Positions 9,737 through 21,512 of a stretch of 64,000 bases of DNA are shown piece by piece (the stretch's first letter is position 1; every line of letters starts with the position of its first letter). Source of the stretch: Dipteris shenzhenensis (lineage: Eukaryota > Polypodiophyta > Polypodiopsida > Gleicheniales); the NCBI GenBank assembly GCA_047967505.1, contig CM106539.1; one strand, 5' to 3'. The notes under the pieces are model-generated. The model saw nothing but the letters and a program-made list of their open reading frames with translations. It searched no databases and was not told the origin of the DNA. The position numbers and the translations under genes are program-made.

Positions 9737-10890
9737 CTATTCATGTTTACTTGTCCATTTATGGTTTCTAAATATCTTCGATTCCCTCCATTGTCTATGT
9801 CTCTCTGCTGCCATTGAATTGTCCATAGTTTGTCTTCGTCTTTGCTTTTGGGCTAGAAGAAAAGCAAGCTTGACTTTGGAGCTAGAAACTTTTCTTTTAG
9901 CATGCAGCCTCTGTAGTATGCCTCGGTAAAACCATTGGAAGACTTCCTTCAGACTATTTGCCTTTTGACTCCCTCCATAGTGTTGTGTGTGTCTGAAAAA
10001 TGCATTACGTGCCATGTAGTGAGACTTCTCCATGCCTTGGGTAGACCAAATTGCTGGGCATCCATACTTTTTGACAAAATAGGGAAGGTGGTTGTAGATG
10101 ATATGCTGTAAGACATAAGAATGCATAGTAAGTGATTAAAAAAAAGAGGATCACATTTAAGTAAAAGAAGAAGACAGAACCTTACCATGTAGTGAGTTAT
10201 ATTGCAGGCTGTCCACGCGTCTTTCATTGACTTCACAAAATGTTTAATTGCCTCTTCAAAGTTCTTGTAATCACTCTTTGTCCATGTTACTTTGTCACAG
10301 AACATGAAGAGTTGATCAAGAGACCTCCACACCTTTGCCTTCACATTTTGTGCTTCCCCATTTGCCTCATGATCTTTCACGGCATTATGGACTTGCTTCC
10401 GCAATCCATAATTAATCTTTGAAACTGTTCTACCTTGCCTTACTTGCTTACTGTGTTTGGGTCAAGACAAGAATCTTCTTGCCTTAACACCACCAATAGA
10501 GGGCTTGATTGGTACCTCCTTGCCATTGGTAGACTTTTTAAAATCCTTTGTGATTTGAACATCTCCTCCACGCAGACCTATATCGGATAACACTTTTTCC
10601 AATGCTTAAAGAGCATCCTTTCTATTTTTTTCGGGATGGAGTTTCCAAGCAAATCCAATATACAAAAATACCAATTTCTCAATAATTCGACATAGACCAT
10701 GCAATGTGCAGATGTGAACAGTACATAGTGGAATGTCCAGAATGGCCTTGAAGTCAGGGTCAACTTTATCTCTACTAGGTGCTCTCTTCCACCATTTGAT
10801 GCTACAGACATCTTCAAGAAGGCTCTTGGAAGAGACTTGCAGGAGAGGCATCTTCATCGACTTGGCATTGGGCCGAAAAAGTAAGTTCAC
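9737..10890 (-). pseudogene. Transposon-type protein remnant, copy A (family unassigned)
   Basis: Reading leftward from 10890, several frames line up with the second copy at 31.8-34.3 kb. An N-terminal-side block around 10730-10640 reads PLCTVHICTLHGLCRIIEKL. Next comes IGLRGGDVQ...IGGVKARRFLS (near 10590-10460), then KVWRSLDQLFMF and NFEEAIKHFVKSM (10340-10220), then ITHYMV, and after a probable intron LQHIIYNHLPYFVKKYG and IWSTQGMEKSHYMARNAFF (10100-9970), with a basic tail. The TLHxxxRIxEKL block followed by an ITHYM...xxQGMEK block is the layout of large multicopy proteins coded by DNA transposons in several eukaryotes, but I cannot name the superfamily. Stops between 10590 and 10440 and frame changes mark it as broken. 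It converges on ORF-X. Confidence 0.55.
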
Positions 10891-11650
10891 TTGCGGGTGG
10901 ACATTGAGGGGGGACGTTAGATATCAATGCTCCACTCTCCTGGTTTGGACACCAGATGGGGGCCATGTGTGGCCTGATGGCTAGACGGCTTCAGATAGAG
11001 TTGACACACTGCCAACTAGGCTACATGCAAGTGCGGGAAGGCATCCCATGACTGACCGCACTGAGGGTAGACGGAGCATTTCCCGGGGCAGCCCACTCTC
11101 GGGCTGCGGGGCCCGTTTGGAGCCCCAGATGATCTCGGATTGGCTCTTGGCCGAACGGTTCTAACGTGTGGTCGGTGGCCTATTTCGGGACCGACCTCCA
11201 GCCGGTCGTTTTGGGCCAAAACAACCGACTGGGTCGGTCTCCCAATTGGGTCTAACCGACTACGACTGGTGGCTATATAAGAGCAAGCCCGTGAAGCCCA
11301 TATTCATCACTGGCTACAGCAACCTTGATTCCTTAGCATCCAGCCTCCGTCCTCTACTGTTTCCAGCACGCCATCGAAGCTTCTCACACAGGAGCACACG
11401 GCTGGGAGGCAGTGCCATCTATTGTATCAGTTTTACAGTAATCAAATTTTTGATTCTCCATACTATCTGCTTTTCTCTCTTGCATACGAGATCTTGTTAT
11501 CTGTTGAGCACAGACGTTGTATTGTTTTCTTACAGATCCTAGAGTTCTAGTCGTCTAGTTACCAAAGCACTGCATGTGCATAGATTCTAGCTTCTAGCCG
11601 TTTGTATCTGATCATCATTTGGGCTAAGTATACAAGAAGTTCATTTCCAA
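10891..11650 (+). promoter_or_regulatory. GC-rich block with TATA box; possible solo LTR
   Basis: Base composition shifts sharply to GC-rich between about 10,890 and 11,430 compared with both flanks. It holds repeated CCGAC(T/C)GG-type palindromic words, and GGCTATATAAGAGCAAGC near 11,270 is a good TATA box. T-rich sequence and poly-A-signal-like DNA follow to about 11,650. This order resembles U3-R-U5 of a solo LTR, but I could not fix TG...CA ends or a target duplication. No gene starts immediately downstream on this strand. Confidence 0.35.
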
Positions 11651-11658
11651 TTCATTGT

Positions 11659-11693
11659 CTCTCTCTCTCTCTCTCTCTCTCCTCTCTCTCTCA
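11659..11693. repeat. (CT)n microsatellite
   Basis: Run of CT dinucleotides with one CC interruption, just left of the pirin A duplication block. Confidence 0.95.
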
Positions 11694-11769
11694 ATTCACT
11701 TTCTACACTTCATTCGTACTCGTTTACTAAAGAACAAACCATCTACTAGTTATTTTAGAAAAGTAATCT

Positions 11770-14400
11770 GATTTTGGACATAAATAAGATTTGAGGCCAT
11801 TGTGAAACATATAGTACTCAATATTACATTCATCTAACCAATAGATGGCTACCAAAACTCTAAGAGGAGCGCCAATAATGTTGGTTCTTCAATATTAAGA
11901 GAAGTTTTAAACACGGATAGGTTGCGTATTTCTCAACTTTTATCTTCAAGCTTGAAAATTCAAAAAACTTCGTGATTATCCACCAATGCTTGCATGTGGA
12001 GACACGGAGATATGGGGTAGTTCTGTGTGTCTTCATCCAGTTTCCCAGAATACTTGCATCCTGCCAGTTTTGCACTTTTGACACGTTCACGCTCAAGCTG
12101 ATGACAAACCACTTTTCGCCATTTCCATCACTATGAAGTGGGCTCCCAGCTGCGTGTGCGCCTCAAGTTGTACAGGAATTCCATGATTCTGCTCCCCTAC
12201 AATCTGTGTGTCAAAAACCAAAATCAGATTCAAGTACCATATCTAGCGGTGACAGACAAAACAAACTCAGCAAAACTTAGGGCTCGCTACTTCTAGATTA
12301 AACATGAACCAAACTTAGTAGTGGTTGCCATATTATAGTACAACCAATCTTCACTTATAGGAATGGCACTATTCAATCCTACCTCAAGGGCATCGCGTGC
12401 CTCCAACATGATCTGGTTCACCAGGAGCGACCCTTCGATGCACACGATGTAAGCTTGGCGCTTTCTATGTATCACAAACTCTTGCTTCACTCCTGCATCT
12501 GCTTCAGAGATATAAATGTTGGCGTCCTGATGTATAGGTATCGTCCCTTCTCCCTTATCGCTGACAGAATCATAGTTTTCATAGCTCATGACCACCTGTT
12601 GCAGCTTGTTGTGCCTGTCCTCTTTCCTGAAAAACCGTGAAACTGGTCAGACCAGAAGGCGAGACTTCGAGGACCCTCAGGATCATTATATTAGTATCAC
12701 TTACTTGAAAACTCTAGATCCGTAATTTGGAGTGTGATTCTTCCTATCCGGCTTGATCCATATTTGTAAAAAGCGCAGACTGCACAGCAACAATCCAATT
12801 TCAAGTATATAAATATTTTTCAAAGAAACTTATAAATGCTCCCACACCCAATGAGGTCATGAATTTTAATTCAGCATACACGATGCTTGAGGGTAGACGA
12901 GAAAAGGGCACCAAAAATGTACATTTGACTGCTGTTGTTCATCTCTGAGTGTGTGATGCCACGGCCGGCACTCATGTATTGCACAGATCCGCGTCCTAGT
13001 GTTTCCAACGTACCCATACTGTGATGGAAACAGGCAGTAAAACCAAAATGGGAAAGAAAACACAAGGCGAGAAAAGCAGCGCAGACAGCGGGACAGTCGA
13101 AACCAGCTTCAGCTGCTGCCCGGTTAACATCTTTGAGTTGAAGTTATAGAGCTGATGCAAAATAGGGACTACATAATGCAAATGGTGGATCTGCGAGTCA
13201 AATCTAGCTGCCAAAAAAATATAGCTATAGTCTTGTGCAGTTCTAAAAGAGAAGTGGTCCCTTGCTCCTGAATCGTACAAGAATCCTGTCTACCGTAGTG
13301 TCTTTCACCTGTCCTTGTGTGTAAGCTCTCCGTCTACGACGTAGGTGAATATTTCCATGTCCCGATGAGGATGCGTGCCGAAGCCGGAATGTGGCTGCAC
13401 CCAAAACAATCTTGTCGGTCCGAAATTGTAGATAAATTTAGAGAGAAATGCATCTGAACTTGAAACCGACGCAAGACTAGGAGTAGAAATCGACGAAGAT
13501 ACTGATTCCCCGGTGACAATCATTTCCGTGGATGTTTAGATTTTCGAGACGTATAAGCATAGACTTCGAAACTCAAATTAGAATGTTACCTTTACTAGAT
13601 CGTCGTTCACGACGCGTAAGCTCCCGAAATCGTTCTTCTTTGGGTTGTAGTACTCTGCGAAACTGTTCACCACAGTGCGTGTAAGAGACGAAGCAGAGGT
13701 TGACAATTTGGTCCTCGAAACCAAAATAAAAACGTTGCTGGTATTCGTAGAGGTGTAGATTTTGGGAAGATTGGTGTGGGCGAAGGCTTACCTGAAGTGA
13801 AACCGGCTTTCGAGCCAGGAGGTCGGCCTAGAGACGTATAAACTGGAGTTGGGTATGTGCCTCATTGCCATGATCAATGAAAGGAAGAAAGAAAAATGAG
13901 GTCAAGGCAGAGAGTGGGAGCGAAAAGCTAAAGCAAATGGAGGTAGCAATAGGAAGACAAGGAGGAGAGGATACGATGGTGGTATGAAGGAATAAGGGAG
14001 CCCAAAAAAAATGGGTGAAGGAGTAAGATAAGCAAGAGGTGAAGAGGGACGGGAAGGATGAAAGTTGTAGGAGGGATGGAAGGAAGGAAGGAAGGAACGC
14101 AAGGTGCAAAGTGGAAAAGCAGGATTTAGTAGTAAACGAGGAAGCTGTTTGACAAAGTAGTCATCGGTACGTATATATATATATATATGAATGGCAGAGG
14201 GGTAGAGATAAATATTCAATATTCATGTAATCAAAGGCATTCAATATTTCACGTAATAACGCCCTAGCTCAGCATCACCTATACATTTGCGTCATCCCCC
14301 ATAGCTCTCCAATCACGTATACACCACCTCACCTTCACGCACACATTTGCATCACGTATACTTTTCGCACCATTTGCATCAAGAATATATTTCACACTAT
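11770..14400. repeat. Segmental duplication, copy A (carries pirin A)
   Basis: The left edge (TTTTGGACATAAATAAG ... CAATAGATGGCTACCAAA) matches 41,510-41,610, the whole pirin gene matches 42.3-44.1 kb, and scattered promoter matches (CAAAGGCATTC, CACACATTTGCATCA) continue to about 14,360 against 44,400. Orientation is the same in both copies, so this is a direct duplication some 30 kb apart. Confidence 0.8.
12093..13871 (-). CDS. Pirin-like protein (YhhW/quercetin dioxygenase class), copy A
   Basis: Seven exons joined by GT-AG introns: 13871-13792, 13662-13590, 13394-13309, 13018-12923, 12779-12705, 12626-12383, 12203-12093. Total coding length is 765 nt (254 residues), with phases agreeing at every junction and no internal stop. 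The product is a bicupin close in plan to bacterial YhhW (about 230 residues): [20 protein letters not shown] at the N-terminus, then [19 protein letters not shown] with the two metal-binding His, GRGITHSE with the third His and the Glu, LQIWIKPD in the linker, and a degenerate second cupin. YhhW-type pirins bind a metal and can cleave flavonols such as quercetin; whether this protein does so, or acts as a nuclear cofactor like other pirins, cannot be told from sequence. The start is the first ATG of the exon matching the family N-terminus. A paralogue lies at 42.3-44.1 kb. Confidence 0.9.
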
Positions 14401-15000
14401 GGGTCTCATTAGGAAAAACCAAAAAGAGGGGAAATAGGTCTAAAGGGATTACACATTGGTATTTCCCACCTCACCATCACGTACCCAAAGAGGGGATATA
14501 GGTATGAAATGATTCTAAAAATAGGTATTTCACTTATGGTGTGCATAATGAAAAATGGAAAACAAGATGAACTTCAATGCATAGGTCCTGCCCGGAAGAA
14601 AGAGAAGGTAGAGAAGGAGATGCCCAAGAAGAAAGTGAGGGCTAAAGAAAGCGAAAAGCAAGTGAGGATATTGGTATGAGACGATTCTAAAAATAGGTAT
14701 TTCACTAAAGGTAAAACAAGATGAATTGCAATTCACAGGGCCTGCCTGGAAGAAAGCGAAGAGTAGAGAAGGAGATGCCCAAGAAGAAAGTGCAAAGAAA
14801 GTGAAGAGGGAGGACTGTAGAGAAGGGGATGCTCAAGAAGGAAACAAGGTGCTGTTGTTGACAGCACGGAAGATCCTCCAAAAAAAATAGCCTCAAAATG
14901 GCTTAATAACCTCCAAAAAAGAAGACCATACATCGTGTGGATTGTTTGGGTAATTGCAAATGTTTCTCCTTAAAGATTCCCTTTAATTTTTTGGAAAAAT
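13872..15000. other. Pirin A upstream region with purine-rich direct repeat
   Basis: Contains a short (TA)n run at about 14,172-14,187 and a purine-rich unit repeated at about 14,563-14,650 and 14,718-14,805 (AGAGAAGGAGATGCCCAAGAAGAAAG in both). Minus-strand open frames here are low-complexity Ser/Leu/Pro/Phe and are not genes. Confidence 0.5.
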
Positions 15001-16908
15001 GGGTTATATTTCAAAATGTACTAAAAATCAACATCATCTCTTGTAAAATATGCTTATTTTCACATCTTTTCAACTTTTTTAGCACACAAAATAAACAAAA
15101 GAATTCTTAAACTAGCCACTAAAACATATAGCTCTTGGATGCAAGAAGTCCATTAAAAAAAACTCACTCTTTTGGGGGTTCTCGCAAATAAAGAGCATCC
15201 AATAGAAAGAGACACTTTCACTTACTCTAGAGAAAAATGCCTCCTTGGCTTATTCCTATGCTCAAAATGATGCAATGCATAAGGTACAAGGGCATTGGAC
15301 AATGATGTAAGGCCAGAACAACTCATGGTATGAGCTCTTGATGAAGGCGTATAAAAGCATGAGGTCGGCCAATCGTACTCTTCAGGCAAAAGAGAAATAA
15401 AGAAGGTGAGATGCTAGCAGGAAAAACAAATAAGGGGAAGGCTTCATGGCAAGAAATGAATCTCAAAACTCCATATTTAGCTAAGAATTTGGCTTTTGTA
15501 GGACTCATCACGTTCAAAATCAGTGATATTGCACATTCCAAGTTCTCCATTACAGGTAGTATTGTGGCTTACTGTTCAAAAGGAAGGAGGGAGGGAGGAG
15601 GAGGGAAGAAAGTTCGAGCTATGGTTGGTGATATCTTCGTGATATCCTTTTGCTATTTCCTTCTCAAACCGAATTCCCCTAAAAGTTTCACATCTTGCCA
15701 CTAAGGAATATTTCTAATCTTTGCCACTTCCGTCTCTTCCTTCTCTCTTTGCTTTTATCAACATCACCCTTGGGCCTTCACCCTCATTACCAGCACCTTC
15801 TTAAAGCCAAATATTTTGGCCATGTTGCACACTCCTTACAACCATTTTGTTAACATGTGTGGGTCACAAAACTTATGCCATCTTTGCTAGGTTGATTTCC
15901 TTCACATCTCTATGTTTCCCTTCTCGACAACACCCCACCTTAAAATGTTCATGAAGAAATGTTCCACATCTTACACAAAAAGCAGTTAGCAACCCCTAGT
16001 CTAAAAAGATTCCCCCTTGCAACACCTCTAACACTCAATGCACTTAGCATTTTATGACACAAGATCCTCTATGAAGAATGGTTGAAGAGGATGCTTAGAC
16101 GAACTGCAATGAACTGCAATTGTGATACCTAGCACCATTGCTACGACAACTATGATAATGGGGTGCACAATTCTTTTGTTGTGTCTTGGCTTGCTTTTGG
16201 GGACTCTTCCAATGACTGTACACTGCTAATGCCAGAAAGGAGCCAAAAGTCACTGCTTTAACTGGAGGCTCAAGTTCCACCATGTGCCAACCTCTATCTC
16301 TTCTTCAACTAGATGGTTTATGGTCTGTAACTGTTGAATGTTTGGGCTGGAAGCCTACATGGGATGGTGCCCTTATTACTTGTTCCTCTACCCACGTGAT
16401 GCATTTTTGCTCAAGGATGGTGCCATAAAGTTTAGCAACCAGACTACTTGCTTTGATGTTTTTTGCTGTACCTTATTTTCTGTTGCTTTCAAGATTGGTA
16501 CTATCCTATTAAGTTCCTAGTTTGTGTGGAATCTTTCTTCCATAGCTTTATTTATTATTGTGGTCATCATTTCTTTTGCTTAGTCCCCTCCCTATGTAAG
16601 CATCTCTTCCACGTATAGTGACCTATGTACCATGATGTATGCTACTACTTTTGGCATTGGTGCCTACACTTCGCTCCTTGGGTCAACGATCTCCTTGGTC
16701 CAACTAGACCTCTCCAAGTCATCAGGGTGCTATATAATATGTAGACGCCTCTATTTTGACAAAAATGAATGATAGAAAGATCTACTATCATGGTGAATCC
16801 TAATGCCCTCCTAATGGTCTCCTTATACACTTAGTCTATACATTTTGGGCACCCCATTTTACCACTCTTGTATACGATATATGTACATAGTGCAATTTCT
16901 CAACAGAA
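15001..16908. other. No recognisable feature
   Basis: AT-rich sequence with only short frames (longest 97 residues at 15,411-15,704). I see no domain, terminal repeat or RNA gene. Confidence 0.4.
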
Positions 16909-16913
16909 ACACT
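16909..16913. repeat. Target-site duplication, left (ACACT)
   Basis: Five bases ACACT directly left of the copia LTR; the same five follow the right LTR at 24,099-24,103. A 5-bp duplication is the normal copia integration footprint. Confidence 0.95.
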
Positions 16914-17261
16914 TGACAAAATATGAAGAGGGGAGAGGAGAAGAGTGGAGATGAGGAGAGAGGGCACAGCTAGAGAGCACACCACAAATGACTAACTGTA
17001 CACTAGAATTAGTTGAAAAAATAGAATATATACAAACCCTTTTAGGGTTAGGGTTAGGGGATCTAACCCTTTCCTTTATAGCACTCTATAAGGTTAGTGC
17101 TATGCACATATGATCACGTGATGGTGCTATGCACACATGATCACATGATGTTGAGCGTGAACTCTCAACACCTTCCCTCAAGATCAACATCATGAAGTAG
17201 GCCTTCCCTCAAGATGATGATTCTGGGGAATCGAAGAAGGACTGAGCATTACATTCCATCA
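16914..17261 (-). repeat. Copia 3' LTR
   Basis: 348 bp; in element orientation it runs TGATGGAATG... to ...ATTTTGTCA. It matches the other LTR at every base I compared. U3 contains TATAAAG (17,080-17,074), followed about 20 bases on by CCCTAACCCTAACCCTAAAA, a tandem telobox. The last codons of pol extend into its first 13 bases. Confidence 0.97.
17045..17080 (-). promoter_or_regulatory. LTR core promoter: TATA box and tandem telobox
   Basis: On the element strand, CTATAAAGG is followed by AACCCTAACCCTAAAA at about the distance expected for transcription start. Teloboxes (AAACCCTAA type) near the start site are known from plant ribosomal-protein and cell-cycle promoters. The same pair exists in the 5' LTR at 23,882-23,917. 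Confidence 0.6.
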
Positions 17262-17272
17262 CACCCCTTTAA
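17262..17272 (-). other. Copia polypurine tract
   Basis: Element strand reads TTAAAGGGGTG directly before the 3' LTR TGATGG. This is the primer site for plus-strand DNA synthesis; it also codes for the pol residues PLKGC. Confidence 0.85.
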
Positions 17273-20200
17273 TGGGAATGTCCTTCTCTGCGTCAAACCA
17301 AGAGCTAGTCGGTGTTTCTCGAATAGCTCTTTACCGAGTGGTTTGGTAAAGATGTCTGCAACATTTTCTTTGCTATCACAATGCTGCAGTGTGATGTCAC
17401 CAAGTAACACTCTTTCTCTGATGAAGTGCTCTCTGACATCAATGTGCTTTGTTCTGGAGTGATATACTAGATTTTTGGCCAATGCTTGAGCCGATTGATT
17501 ATCACAGTATATTGTTGTTGGCTTTGATTCATCAAAGTAATCTATTTCTGACAATAGTCTTCTGAGCCATATAGCCACACATGCACTTGTAGTGAGTGCT
17601 CTATATTCTGCTTCAGTCGAAGACAAAGAAACAGTTGGCTGTTTGTTAGACAACCATGATATAGCACCTTGACCAAGGAAAAATGCATATCCCTATGTCG
17701 ATCTCCTGGTCTCATGATCTCCAGCATAGTCACTGTCACAGTATCCATGCAACCATGGATGACTTCCTCTGTATTCTATCCCAAACTGTCTTGTACCTCT
17801 GATGTATCTCAAGACTCTTTTGGCTGCATTCCAGTGAGACTATTTTGGATTTGCCATAAACTGTGCTAGTGAGCTTACTGCATAACAAATATCTGGCCGT
17901 GTGATTGTCAGATATATAAGAGATCCAATGAGTTGCCTGTAGTATCTGTCATTGACTGTAGGCTTTTCTGAATCTTTCATAAGTTTCAAACTCTGTTCCA
18001 TGGGAGTGGCTGCAATCTTGCAATCTGCCATATGAAACTTCTTCAGGAGACTGTCAACATATCTGAGCTGACTCATGAATGTGCTATCTGAATCTCTCCA
18101 GAACTCAATTCCAAGACAATAGTGCATAAGTCCAAGATCTTTCATGTCGAACTCTGCAGATAAGTCTTGTTTTAGCTTTCTGATGAAGCTATCCTTGCTT
18201 CCTGTCACAATCAGATCATCTACGTACAAAAGTGCAATAGTAATATCTTCCCCTTGAACTTTGTAGTAGAGAGTATGATCTGCATTGGACTTCATGTATC
18301 CCAGATCAGCAAAATACTTGTCAATTCTGCTGTACCAACTTCTGGGTGCTTGCTTTAAGCCATAGAGACTTTTCTTGAGATGGCAAACCTTGTTCTCCTG
18401 TCCTGGTTCAACATAACCGGCTGGTTGTTGCATGTAGACTTCCTCGTCTAGATAACCATTGAGAAATGCATTCTTGACATCGAGCTGATACACATTCCAT
18501 TTACTGAGTGTCGCTAGTGATATCAAGAACCGTATGGAATCCATCTTAGCTACTGGAGCATAAGTCTCATCATAATCTTGGCCATATTGTTGTGCAAATC
18601 CTTTTGCAACTAATCTGGCTTTGTATCTCTGAATACTGCCATCTGGATTGTACTTCACTTTGTATACCCATTTGTTGGCTATGGCCTTCTTTCCTGGTGG
18701 AAGGTCGCATAATTCCCAAGTGTTATTTTTATACAAAGCATCCATTTCTTCATTCATAGCAGTTTGCCATTCTGGCTTATCTACTGCGTCTTCGAAGTAC
18801 ACAGGCTCTTCTGTAGCCATGATGGTAGTCATAAGAGCATAGTTGGTGGTTTCCACCTGAATTGCTTTGCCTTTCTGAGCATATGTCAATCTGGCTGGTG
18901 GTCTGCTTTCCCTAGTGGACCGTCTGAGCTGCTGTGGCGCTGATTGGGGTGTTGCTGGCAATTCTTGCTCTTCTTCATCAACCTGGTCTGTAGGTGACTG
19001 TGAAGTCGATGCTTCTATCTCCGGTGTAGGTGAGGTTTTCCATTCTGATTCCTCATTGAAGATTACATCTCTGGAGATAATGACTTTGCGGTTGATGGGA
19101 TCATACAATTTGTATGCTTTGCTTTCTTCACTGTAGCCAACCATGATGCATTTGCGTGACTTCGCATCCAATTTCCTGCGATGATCATCATGTATGTGGG
19201 CATATGCTATGCAACCAAATATGCGGAGATGCCCAATGCGTGGCTTGTGTCCAGTGAATGCTTCATAAGGAGTCATACCTTGTATCGGTTCGGTAGGAAG
19301 CCGATTAAGCAAGTAGTTAGCTGTAGCTATTGCTTCTGCCCAATACTGATTTGGAAGATGCTTTTCACTAAGCATTGCTCTAGCACTGTCTGCTAAAGTC
19401 CCATTCTTCCTTTCAGCTATTGCATTTTGCTGAGGAGTATCTGCACATGTGAATTGTCTTCGAATACAGTGATTTTTGCAAAAATTGATGAAGGCTGAAG
19501 ACATGTATTCACCTCCTCTGTCTGATCTCATGACCTTGATCTTTCTGCCTGTTTGGTTTTCTACCATGGCTTTGAATTCTTGAAATCTGGTAAACACTTC
19601 AGATTTCTCTTTCAGAAAGTAGACCCAACAATATCTGCTGTAGTCGTCGATGAAGGTCAAGTAATAAAGTGAACCATTGATGCTGCGGGTCTGGGCATAA
19701 CCCCATACATCTGTATGAATTAAATCAAGAATACCTCGTGCACGAGAGGTACTTCTGACAAAGTTGGTTCGCTTTTGTTTGCCGAAGCAGCATGCTTCAC
19801 AAACTTTTCCAAGAAATTGTAGCTTCGGAATCCCAATTGCCATATTTTGATTCCGGAGATCTAACAAGTACTTGAAGTTGACATGACCATATCTCTTGTG
19901 CCATTTTGCGGATAGTGGCATTTGTTGCATTTGAGCTGACATGGCATGCTTATCTGGTACTGTAGCTAGCATCCTGTATAAGCGTCCTTCCTTGACACCT
20001 TTTGCTACTAGCTGACCTCTTTTGGATTTGTCTCTGATAGTGCATTCATCACCGTCGAAGATGACTTTGTAGTTGTGTTCCGTCATTTGACCTACTGACA
20101 AAAGGTTCTTGCTGAGCTTCGGAACATAGAGCACATCTTTGACTAATCCTTTTGTACCAGTGAAATTGTTCATAGGGATAACACCTGTCCCTTGAACCGG

Positions 20201-20879
20201 ATTCGGTGTATTGTCTGCTGTGTAGATGACATTCTTTTGACCTTCTAATGGCTTCATTTCTGTGAACCATTCCTGATGATTTGTCATATGAGATGATGCA
20301 CCGCTGTCGATGTACCAAGGATCTTGTTCCACTTGATCGACTTGATAGCTGAAATCCTCTTTGGGATTGAAATCAGTGTCTAGGTGCATTGTATCAGTCT
20401 GATGCAATTCCTCACTTGCAAGAAACATATTTCCATGTTCATTTGCAAAATGACTGTGACTAGAATGTCCACCACGATGATTTCCTCTTCCTCGGGAATT
20501 CCCTCGATTATTGCTGGATTGACCGCCTTGGTCATACTGCTTCTTGCGGCAATCTCTTTCATAGTGTCCAAACTTGTGACAATAGTTGCATTGAATGTTT
20601 GACACATTGGTGGATGCATTCCCTCGTCCTTGGTTGGAATGATTTCCTCTTTGCTGATTTTGATGTTGCTGATGTTGATGCTGATTCTGACTTTGATTTT
20701 GTTAATGATGACCACTTTTCTGATATGATCTACCTCTGTTTTTGCCTTTACCTCTGCTTCTGTCTGAAGCTGTGAATGCCTGATCATTAGAATGACCTTT
20801 ACGTGCTTGAATGGCCTGAGTCCTGAGTTCTTCACCAAGTAGAACTGACTGAAGTTCTTCCAGTGTTGGAATTTGCCGT

Positions 20880-20905
20880 TGGATGGCAATACTGGATGGC
20901 AATAC
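20880..20905 (-). repeat. 13-bp tandem duplication inside gag
   Basis: AGTATTGCCATCC occurs twice in direct contact on the coding strand. Removing one unit makes the distance from the gag start to the pol frame a multiple of three, so this duplication is the frameshift. Confidence 0.9.
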
Positions 20906-21512
20906 TCTGGACTAGATTCTCATATCCTTCTCCTAGTCCATTCAGGATTACTTGAACCATTTCTGCGGGATTCATAGTTTCTCCTGCTGCTGCAAGTTGA
21001 TTGTTGTAGTCTTTGATGCGGAGTACATAAGCATGACCGGTTTCACTGCTGTTGCGGAAACTGTGGTTGATCTGGTTTCTCAGAGTGAGAATCCTGGATG
21101 TGTTCTTAGACTCGTAGAGAGCTGCGAACATATCCCATGCTTCTTTTGATGTCTTGACTGTGTTGAGCTGTCCTAGCATGACATCTTGCACATTCTGCTT
21201 GATCAGGTGATAGGCATACTTATCTTTCTTATCCCATTCTGCTTGAGCTCGGGCAATGGCAGGATCTGCTACTGGTGCGGAAACTGTTTGTGTAGATGTA
21301 GATCCCGATGTAGATCCCGTTGCTGGTGCTGTGACAACAGATGGAGTAGAGCTACTGGTGGCTGGATCGGCCAATGGTTTAGGTATAGATCCATCGACAT
21401 TCTCCCATTTGTCCTGAAGCACAAGAATGGTCTCCATTCGGTATTTCCATGTACCGTAATTGGAGTTGTCTAACTTAGCAGATGCCTCCAGATTGAGGTT
21501 GCTAGTCGACAT

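Larger units (their letters stand above)
17249..21512 (-). pseudogene. Copia gag-pol polyprotein with four disabling lesions
   Basis: The ATG at 21,512 opens gag (MSTSNLNLEASAKLDNSNYG...). Then follow a CCHC zinc knuckle CNYCHKFGHYERDC (near 20,590-20,550), protease WYIDSGASSHMT, integrase HHCC zinc site (HKRYGH...CEACC) and DDE core (HTDVWG, RSDRGGEY, AERKN), reverse transcriptase with YVDDLIV, and RNase H (CDSDYAGD, STEAEYRAL, YCDNQSA). Frame arithmetic shows all parts shared one frame of about 1416 codons. Lesions: a 13-bp tandem duplication (AGTATTGCCATCC twice, 20,880-20,905) shifting gag out of frame; TAA at 20,704-20,702, probably from CAA; TAG at 17,842-17,840 in QFMANPK*SHWNAAK, probably from CAG; TAG at 17,695-17,693 in RRST*GYAF. 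The final stop lies inside the 3' LTR, so coding runs through the polypurine tract. Confidence 0.95.

Noticed and set aside
9737-10890. Naming the transposon-type protein as a KDZ or other specific superfamily
   Set aside because: Only general layout similarity is visible; no catalytic triad or diagnostic zinc domain could be confirmed.
13828-14219. Ser/Leu/Pro/Phe-rich minus-strand frames upstream of pirin A
   Set aside because: Low-complexity translation of purine-rich DNA; they overlap pirin exon 1 in another frame.
17041-17060. Interstitial telomere
   Set aside because: Only two to three TTTAGGG-like units, inside an LTR and present in both LTRs; a telobox, not a telomere remnant.
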